Source: Caryophanales bacterium UBA6768
GTDB lineage: Bacteria; Bacillota; Bacilli; Bacillales_D; Amphibacillaceae
Length of the DNA: 11,173 bases
Direction of reading: 5' to 3'
NCBI GenBank assembly: GCA_002453315.1
Contig: DKGO01000062.1
Location: 1-11,173, forward strand
Both the position numbers and the translations under genes were made by a program. Numbering within the stretch: the first letter of the stretch is position 1; every line of letters starts with the position of its first letter. The notes under the pieces were generated by a model that saw nothing but the letters and a program-made list of their open reading frames with translations, searched no databases and had not been told where the DNA came from. Positions 6,861-11,173 of this stretch are shown here, piece by piece.

Positions 6861-6941
6861 ATTAATCCCACCCTTAAATTATTTATTAGACTATCTAGCC
6901 CGGTTGTTGTAATTCAATTACTTCTATTTAAACATATTTTT

Positions 6942-7148
6942 GCAATAAGTTTCTTTAGTGCTACTTTTCCACAGGAAGTGTTAAAACATCTGAATATAAA
7001 ACAAGGTGAAGAAGTTAAATTTAATTTGGAAGATAACGGAAATGTTTCAGTTGAAAAATTCACACCAATCGATGAACATTTCTTAGAAGGTTTCAAATAT
7101 GCCTTTGAGAACTACGACGATGCCTTAAGAAATCTAGCTAACAGGTAA
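6942..7148 (+). pseudogene. Truncated AbrB/MazE-type antitoxin remnant
   Basis: The frame gives SATFPQEVLKHLNIKQGEEV, then VKFNLEDNGNVSVEKF, then a short helical, acidic tail ending NLANR. This matches the AbrB/SpoVT swapped-hairpin pattern (P-x-EV-L--L-I--G--V-F). The frame is open further upstream but contains no ATG, GTG or TTG near the domain. The residues before SATFP do not make the usual first strand; a better one (CNKFL) lies in another frame that is itself stopped. So the N-terminus is lost or frameshifted, about 80 nt from the start of the divergent effector-binding gene. Such antitoxins normally bind DNA and neutralise the toxin encoded just downstream, here a Doc remnant. It is not expected to be functional. 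Confidence 0.7.
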
Positions 7149-7558
7149 TTAAAAAGTACACACCAAAAGAAACAGTTGAAATTAAAGATAGAGGTTTATT
7201 ACTCAGTGCATTTGGAAGACCAAAGCAACCCATATTTGGCAAAGATGCCTATCCGGATATCTATACAAAGGCGGCGGCTCTTTATGCGAACTTAACACAA
7301 AATCATTCATTTCATAATACGAATAAGCGAACGGCGTTATTTTCACTCATCCAATTTCTTTGGATGAATGGGCATCGATTCATAGCATCACAAAAAGTTG
7401 CGGAAGATTACACCATTTTTGTAGTCAAAGAAAAACCAGAAATTAAGTATATAACGAAATTTACAGAAGAAAGGACGGAAGCCAGGCGAGCGTATTTTTA
7501 TATGTTCACCTTTTTATTACTTACTTCGCAAACTGACCCATTGTTGTTAAACGGTTAG
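7142..7558 (+). pseudogene. Doc (death-on-curing) toxin remnant lacking its N-terminus
   Basis: The reading frame from 7145 gives VIKKYTPKETVEIKDRG, then the Fic/Doc core HSFHNTNKRTAL at about residues 54-65, corresponding to the family motif HxFx[DN]xNKR, then FLWMNGHRF. Doc toxins are Fic-fold kinases that phosphorylate EF-Tu. Family members start about 15 residues earlier. Here a TAA lies three codons before the matching region, no start codon is available, and the first ATG (7364) is past the active site. In the core the usual Asp-Ala/Gly pair is Asn-Thr. The frame overlaps the antitoxin stop by a few bases, consistent with a small deletion joining the two genes. The tail beyond about residue 115 does not look Doc-like and may be foreign sequence. 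Very probably inactive. Confidence 0.72.
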
Positions 7559-7621
7559 TTATATTTAACATGACCTTTAAGTTTACCACTCTAGTATCAC
7601 AACTCGAAAGTTATGACATCG

Positions 7622-7657
7622 TTGAAAAAAGCTTATTTTAAAATCAGCTTTTTTCAA
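7622..7657. terminator. Near-complete palindrome, probable bidirectional terminator
   Basis: TTGAAAAAAGCT (7622-7633) pairs perfectly with AGCTTTTTTCAA (7646-7657). The 12-nt loop is itself almost palindromic (ATTTTAAAAT). Each strand has an A-run, stem, T-run layout, as in bidirectional terminators. It lies between the Doc remnant (+) and the alpha/beta hydrolase gene (-), which converge here. Confidence 0.6.
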
Positions 7658-7659
7658 TG

Positions 7660-7685
7660 TTCCACAATCGCGCCCGATTGTGGAA
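7660..7685. repeat. Dispersed hairpin repeat, copy 2 (intact stem)
   Basis: TTCCACAATCG (7660-7670) and CGATTGTGGAA (7675-7685) form a perfect 11-bp stem with loop CGCC. The same motif occurs at 6113-6138. It lies 2 nt from the palindrome at 7622-7657; together they make a double hairpin. Confidence 0.7.
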
Positions 7686-7706
7686 GAATCCCTAAAAATA
7701 TTGTGA

Positions 7707-8486
7707 CTACACATCTATAAATAATAATACCTCTTCGTTAAATCTTTGCGGATTGGTCAAGCATGACGGATCCATTGCTTTGTCTAAAATAACAAACTTG
7801 GAGTTTGGCAGATTATCGGCAATTTTTTTATTTATTTCAACAAAGTCTTTTCCAAATTTATTACCCACTAACACCAAGGCAGATACACTTAAAGTATTTA
7901 ATTTTGCTTTAAAGTCAGCTTTATTAATAGCTTTCCTAGCCAATATTAACTGTTGGTAATTGAGTACTCTGTCACTACTGGTAAAATACTCTTTTGCATG
8001 ATGGGAAAAATCATCTTTATATGCAGATGCCATACCTTTTGATAGCATTTTGCTCCCCAGTATTTTAAAAATATAAAAGCCAATCACTTGCGAATAACCT
8101 AACATTTTTTCTTTCATTGATTTCAGCTCACAAAATGTATCACTTAATATTAATTGATTCACCTTATGTTCGTGGTTTATGGCAAAGTTTTGGGCGATCA
8201 CGCCGCCCATACTAACACCTATAACAATTACTCTATCGATGGAATAGGTACATAAAATATCTAAAATTTGTTTATTCCAATCTTCTAACGTGATACTGCT
8301 GACCTCTTCAGTTTTTCCATGCCCTAACAAGTCCGGTACGATAACAAAGTAACCCTCGTTAGCAAAGACATCCATTTGAAGATGCCACATGAGATGGTCA
8401 GCACCTATTCCATGTAATAACAAGATAGCAGGACTGGTTCTGTCGCCTCTGGTTACTACGTTATATTTTTCTTTAATTACAGGCAT
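7707..8486 (-). CDS. Alpha/beta-hydrolase fold protein with atypical catalytic residues (259 aa)
   Basis: Alpha/beta hydrolase of the esterase/lipase-like type. Visible: the oxyanion HG motif (LLLHGIG, H25-G26), PDLLGHGKT at 51-59 and the nucleophile elbow GVSMGG with Ser92. Then comes a lid region rich in Lys and Met, and the C-terminal block LTNPQRFNEEV at 243-253 that normally follows the catalytic histidine. The usual AGH-x-S sequence before that block reads AMDPSC, so Asp239 stands where the histidine is expected. The usual G-x-x-D acid position reads GNKF, with an Asp only at 214. It may be non-catalytic or use other residues. There is no signal peptide, so it is probably cytoplasmic. 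The ATG start is supported by GAGGTGA 8 nt upstream. It lies 123 nt downstream of the multi-pass membrane protein gene on the same strand; the double hairpin follows it. The substrate is unknown. Confidence 0.85.
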   Translation of the reverse strand: MPVIKEKYNVVTRGDRTSPAILLLHGIGADHLMWHLQMDVFANEGYFVIVPDLLGHGKTEEVSSITLEDWNKQILDILCTYSIDRVIVIGVSMGGVIAQNFAINHEHKVNQLILSDTFCELKSMKEKMLGYSQVIGFYIFKILGSKMLSKGMASAYKDDFSHHAKEYFTSSDRVLNYQQLILARKAINKADFKAKLNTLSVSALVLVGNKFGKDFVEINKKIADNLPNSKFVILDKAMDPSCLTNPQRFNEEVLLFIDV

Positions 8487-8609
8487 TCACAATTCACCTC
8501 AATTAAAATCTTATTACATTAAAATGGCCCGCTTGTTAAATAACCTCATTTAATTATGTCACTTCTAACATAGCAGCATATCGGGAGACCCATAACAGCA
8601 ACAGACTTT

Positions 8610-9305
8610 TTATAATAAATGCTTCCCCGTAGAAAACTTTTTCCCATAATAAATTTGAAAGCCGATTAATACCGGGACTAGGATAATTGTCGGTAAGATC
8701 CATAACAACATATTTGTAACCCCAACATTTAATAATCGTGGCGCCCCGAAAACAGTAAAGGCAGTCACAGTTGAAATACAACAAGGGATCATTCCGCCAA
8801 AATGTTCAAAGTACCAGTGCATTCTTTTCGTTGGCTTCCGCAACCAATAACTTAATTGCATACTCCCAAGAAAAATACCGAGCAAAGGGAAGTAAGAAAT
8901 CAGAGGCGAACCGATCGTAAATCCGTAAAGGCTAATTGCTGCACCCGACCCTAACAACAAACCACTAGCAAACAAATCCAAAAACTGGCGATGAGCTTTT
9001 GTCCGATTTTTAACCCGTAACACGCGAATACCGTACCATGCAGTTGTTCCGCTTAAAATGGAAATGAAAATTAAAAACCATGAAAATGCCACGACTTCAA
9101 GGTCAGCCGTTTTATCAAAAAATACACGATACACTCCCATATAAAGCGCTGAAACTGAGACAATTCCCATCGCCCACACAAAAATCCAACCAACAAATTT
9201 ATGTGTTTTTCCTCCCTTTTTCGTTACAATCGGAATCCAAAAAATGAGTAAAGCTGCAAATCCTGCAAATATATGCAAAATTCGTAAAACAATAAACGTA
9301 CTCAC
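8610..9305 (-). CDS. Multi-pass membrane protein, DUF2306-like, unknown function (231 aa)
   Basis: About seven transmembrane helices: near residues 4-24, 38-58, 73-93, 108-130, 135-153, 170-188 and 198-218. Histidines sit at helix ends: H11 in the first helix, H35 in KTHKFVGW just before the second, and H163 and H168 in MHWYFEHFGG before the sixth. This spacing resembles the DUF2306 type of predicted membrane proteins, whose function is not known; some haem or metal ligation is conceivable but not shown. The GTG start follows GGGGGGTGG by 7 nt. The 162-nt gap to the divergent gene at 9468 should hold both promoters, though none is convincing by eye. Membrane topology is sure; family assignment is moderate. 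Confidence 0.75.
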   Translation of the reverse strand: MSTFIVLRILHIFAGFAALLIFWIPIVTKKGGKTHKFVGWIFVWAMGIVSVSALYMGVYRVFFDKTADLEVVAFSWFLIFISILSGTTAWYGIRVLRVKNRTKAHRQFLDLFASGLLLGSGAAISLYGFTIGSPLISYFPLLGIFLGSMQLSYWLRKPTKRMHWYFEHFGGMIPCCISTVTAFTVFGAPRLLNVGVTNMLLWILPTIILVPVLIGFQIYYGKKFSTGKHLL

Positions 9306-9388
9306 TTACATTCCACCCCCCATTATTTTATTCAGATAAATGAATGGTCAAAAAGTACTTATTCATAGACAATCTCTTTACAGCTTTT

Positions 9389-9401
9389 ATAAACAGTTTA
9401 T
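9389..9401. repeat. 13-bp palindrome in the divergent intergenic region
   Basis: ATAAACAGTTTAT is a perfect palindrome around its central A, about 67 nt before the TTG start of the gene at 9468. A TTTACA element precedes it by 6 nt (9377-9382) without a clear -10 partner. It could be an operator, or chance in AT-rich DNA. Confidence 0.25.
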
Positions 9402-9467
9402 CATTAATGTTATGTATGAAGTTCGCTATTTTTCTTAATACAGCATTGTAATGGATGTGATAGAGCA

Positions 9468-10400
9468 TTGAATAAATTGAAAGAAATCAGTGGTCTACTT
9501 CTAATGACGTTATTTTTTGGACTTATAACAGGTATTATGATATTTGAGTATTTTGAAGAATATGATCTAACCTCAGCAAAAAAAGATTCTGCAATGATCA
9601 CGTCTAAAGTTAGCGAAAAAAGCTTGTTTACTCCTCCGTCTTACTTCGTTCGAGTGGAATTGACGGATGGAAATGAATCAAGCCATCTTCACCGAATTTC
9701 AAAACGAGAAATCCAAAAATTAGAAGTTGGAGAGACGCTACAAGGGTTTTCAATTTACGGCGATTTTTCCACGATTCGTGATTTCTTATACGATAGCTTA
9801 TTTTTTGTCGGGTTTATTTTTTTATTTGGTCTCTTTACATTGCTCGGGCTATTTACGTTGGTTATCGAAATTCCTGCAGTTGACCGCTTTGTTTCGAGTA
9901 CATTTTTAGGTAGACCAGCAAAAGGAAAAGGTATGAAAATCCTTTATTTCGTCATGATTGTGTTCACGTATTTTTCAGGAAGGTTTTTATTAAACATCGT
10001 TAGAAAAGTAATGCCCTTTACTAAAACAAACACGCAAGCAATCATTACTGATCAGACTGCCGATGTAAGTTATCGAGTGAATCAAGACTCTAACTATGAA
10101 CTTACGCTTGCTTTTGAAAACAGCGATGGAAAAGAAATTGAAGTTATAAAAGAAGTAACAAAAAATACATACGATCAGTTTTTCACCGGAAATAAAATTG
10201 ACATTGCGTATCGAAAGTTAAACAATTATGACGTGTTCATTAAAAATACAACGTCAGAAGATATAGCGCAAGCGTTTATTTACAATGAAATATTCATTTA
10301 CATTGGTATGATGGCAGTCGTGCTGTTTACAATCTATGTTCTTTTTAAAAAAAGAAAAAATGAAAGATCGAGAGCTCAAAGCCCCCCTTATTCTACATAA
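9468..10400 (+). CDS. Four-helix membrane protein with two DUF3592-like halves, unknown function (310 aa)
   Basis: Not recognised as a named gene. The TTG start is supported by GGATGTGA (one mismatch from the ideal GGAGGTGA) 7 nt upstream; no in-frame ATG precedes it. Four helices are clear: residues about 9-28, 112-135, 158-178 and 275-293. Between helices 1 and 2 and between helices 3 and 4 lie soluble, strand-rich segments of similar size. They begin alike (AMITSKVSEKS at 42 and AIITDQTADVS at 191), each followed by alternating hydrophobic strands with a Lys/Glu-rich middle. The protein therefore looks like a tandem duplication of a helix-beta domain-helix unit resembling DUF3592. The tail is basic (KKRKNERSR). 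A hairpin overlaps its stop codon. No neighbour explains its role. Confidence 0.8.
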   Translation: MNKLKEISGLLLMTLFFGLITGIMIFEYFEEYDLTSAKKDSAMITSKVSEKSLFTPPSYFVRVELTDGNESSHLHRISKREIQKLEVGETLQGFSIYGDFSTIRDFLYDSLFFVGFIFLFGLFTLLGLFTLVIEIPAVDRFVSSTFLGRPAKGKGMKILYFVMIVFTYFSGRFLLNIVRKVMPFTKTNTQAIITDQTADVSYRVNQDSNYELTLAFENSDGKEIEVIKEVTKNTYDQFFTGNKIDIAYRKLNNYDVFIKNTTSEDIAQAFIYNEIFIYIGMMAVVLFTIYVLFKKRKNERSRAQSPPYST

Positions 10401-10411
10401 TAAGGGGGCTT
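10379..10411. terminator. Hairpin at the 3' end of the 310-aa membrane protein gene
   Basis: AAGCCCCCCTTATT (10379-10392) pairs with AATAAGGGGGCTT (10399-10411), with one bulged C and a 6-nt loop. The TAA stop lies at the loop/right arm. The stem is strong, but only two T residues follow on either strand, so it may stabilise or weakly terminate convergent transcripts rather than being a textbook terminator. Confidence 0.5.
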
Positions 10412-10415
10412 GTAC

Positions 10416-10671
10416 CTATTGAGTCAAACTGCGGACAGTCACTTCAACGCGCCTGTTCTTTTGCCTGCCATCTGGATTAACAGATTCATCACTATTCACG
10501 TCCCTTCTCCTTCTACTTGTAATCATTACTTTTTAATATCTGACTCAGTTAACACATGGAGTATTACTTTGGCTCGACGCTTTAACAGCTTGACGTTGTA
10601 ATCATCTTCTCTACGGCTACCCGAATAGCCAACATTAGTAATCTAGGCAATTCTTTGTTCGTTGTTGCAGC
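10416..10671 (-). pseudogene. Decayed OmpA/MotB-type peptidoglycan-binding domain
   Basis: Two minus-strand frames together spell an OmpA C-terminal domain. From 10630 the frame reads GYSGSRREDDYN followed by VKLLKRRAKVILHVL and then TESDIKK, stopped by TAA (10528-10526). This matches the D-x-x-G...YN-x-x-LS-x-x-RA-x-x-V helix of the family. From 10523 a different frame reads SDESVNPDGRQKNRRVEVTV and ends at TAG (10418-10416), matching the hallmark GR-x-x-NRRVE end. Further upstream, NEQRIA-stop-ITNV lies in the first frame. Intact domains of this type bind the diaminopimelate of peptidoglycan. At least one frameshift and two stops break it. It directly follows, in a third frame, the gene at 10672, of which it was probably the C-terminal domain. 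Confidence 0.72.
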
Positions 10672-11173
10672 CTACTGTGCATCGAAATTTTTCAATTCAA
10701 AAAAATTCATCGTACCATCAATGTTAGTTAAATAAAACCCACTTCCATCGTGATTTAAAACAACGCGTGGCCGTTCGCGATTACTAGTAGCAACCTCTTC
10801 TTCAGTAACTAGAGCTAATTCTGGATTTGAATGTGAAAGATTTGTCGAATAAACGGATAGTTGATACGATTCATTAAACTCTTTTTGAAACATTGGAATA
10901 ATAGCAAACCCAGTCTCATCTGCGACTCGCATATCCTCTTCACGAATTTCAGTCTCACTTTCATCTAATGTAAAGTTCTCCGTTGAAATTTCAATAGGCA
11001 CATTACTACTATCATGGGCATTAAATCCGTACAGGTTAATTACGTAGCGAATATACTCTTCTTCACTATCTTCTTCAACGTTGTAAAATAACTGATAATA
11101 ACCTGCTTTTTCATACGTATATCCCCATTTTTTCGAAACAGGTTCCAATATTTGACGAGCTTTCGCTTGATAA
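10672..11173 (-). CDS. Unidentified protein, C-terminal portion only; probably front part of a broken OmpA-family gene
   Basis: The frame is open to the right edge, so the 5' end lies outside. The 166 visible codons begin YQAKARQILEPVSKKWGY. A TTG at 11148 is the first start-like codon inside the window but has no ribosome-binding site and is probably internal. The product is acidic and soluble-looking: runs such as NVEEDSEEEYIRY, then alternating strand patterns (FAIIPMFQ, RPRVVLN, GFYLTNIDG), ending NFFELKNFDAQ. No domain is recognised. The TAG stop is followed at once, in another frame, by the remnant of an OmpA-type wall-binding domain, so this stop may be premature. If so, the ancestral protein would have been a cell-envelope protein or lipoprotein anchored to the wall at its C-terminus. 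This is inference from adjacency. Confidence 0.6.
   Translation of the reverse strand, partial: YQAKARQILEPVSKKWGYTYEKAGYYQLFYNVEEDSEEEYIRYVINLYGFNAHDSSNVPIEISTENFTLDESETEIREEDMRVADETGFAIIPMFQKEFNESYQLSVYSTNLSHSNPELALVTEEEVATSNRERPRVVLNHDGSGFYLTNIDGTMNFFELKNFDAQ

Noticed and set aside
6914..7096. 60-codon minus-strand frame over the antitoxin remnant
   Set aside because: It is antisense to a region whose other strand clearly encodes an AbrB-like domain; no ribosome-binding site.
10410..10601. 63-codon plus-strand frame at the right side
   Set aside because: Lies opposite the OmpA-like remnant, which has recognisable conserved motifs on the minus strand.
1..11173. CRISPR array, tRNA, rRNA, intact insertion sequence or integrase
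   Set aside because: No regularly spaced repeats, no cloverleaf or rRNA-like segments, and no transposase or integrase motifs were seen on either strand.

Overview
The window reads as chromosomal DNA of a low-to-moderate-GC, spore-forming Bacillaceae bacterium. The main evidence is a block matching the yun cluster of Bacillus subtilis: the 3' end of the LytH/YunA spore endopeptidase, then yunB (sporulation), yunC, yunD and yunF. Shine-Dalgarno sites are strong and GTG/TTG starts are frequent, as is usual in this family. Similarities are judged by eye from remembered families; no search was run.

Layout. Positions 1-459 (+) hold the C-terminal zinc-peptidase domain of LytH, ending at a strong hairpin that also serves the convergent minus-strand genes. 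Positions 523-2159 (-) encode a sodium:amino-acid symporter of the NSS/SNF family (MetP type) and its 38-residue partner MetS. MetS is easily missed because it is so short and starts with GTG. Positions 2295-5828 (-) carry yunF, yunD, yunC and yunB in transcription order. A near-consensus sigma-A promoter lies between yunC and yunB. The yunB ribosome-binding site and probable TTG start sit inside a long hairpin.

Positions 6060-8560 look like accessory DNA. On the minus strand there is a small membrane protein, a stand-alone effector-binding (GyrI-like/Cass2-type) protein and an alpha/beta hydrolase with doubtful catalytic residues. On the plus strand there is a decayed AbrB-antitoxin/Doc-toxin pair. 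Two copies of a short hairpin repeat bracket most of this segment.

Positions 8610-10400 carry two multi-pass membrane proteins of unknown function, one on each strand, divergently transcribed from the gap at 9306-9467. At the right edge a minus-strand gene runs out of the window. Its downstream side holds the wreck of an OmpA/MotB-type peptidoglycan-binding domain, split over two frames, which suggests a broken cell-envelope gene.

How the genes relate. LytH and YunB point to spore envelope formation. MetPS imports an amino acid. YunD is a cytoplasmic metallophosphoesterase. YunF ends in a perfect sliding-clamp-binding pentapeptide. I see no CRISPR array, tRNA, rRNA, intact insertion sequence or convincing new multi-gene system. 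The points most worth a second look are the yunB leader, the YunF C-terminus, and the decayed genes and repeats of the accessory part.
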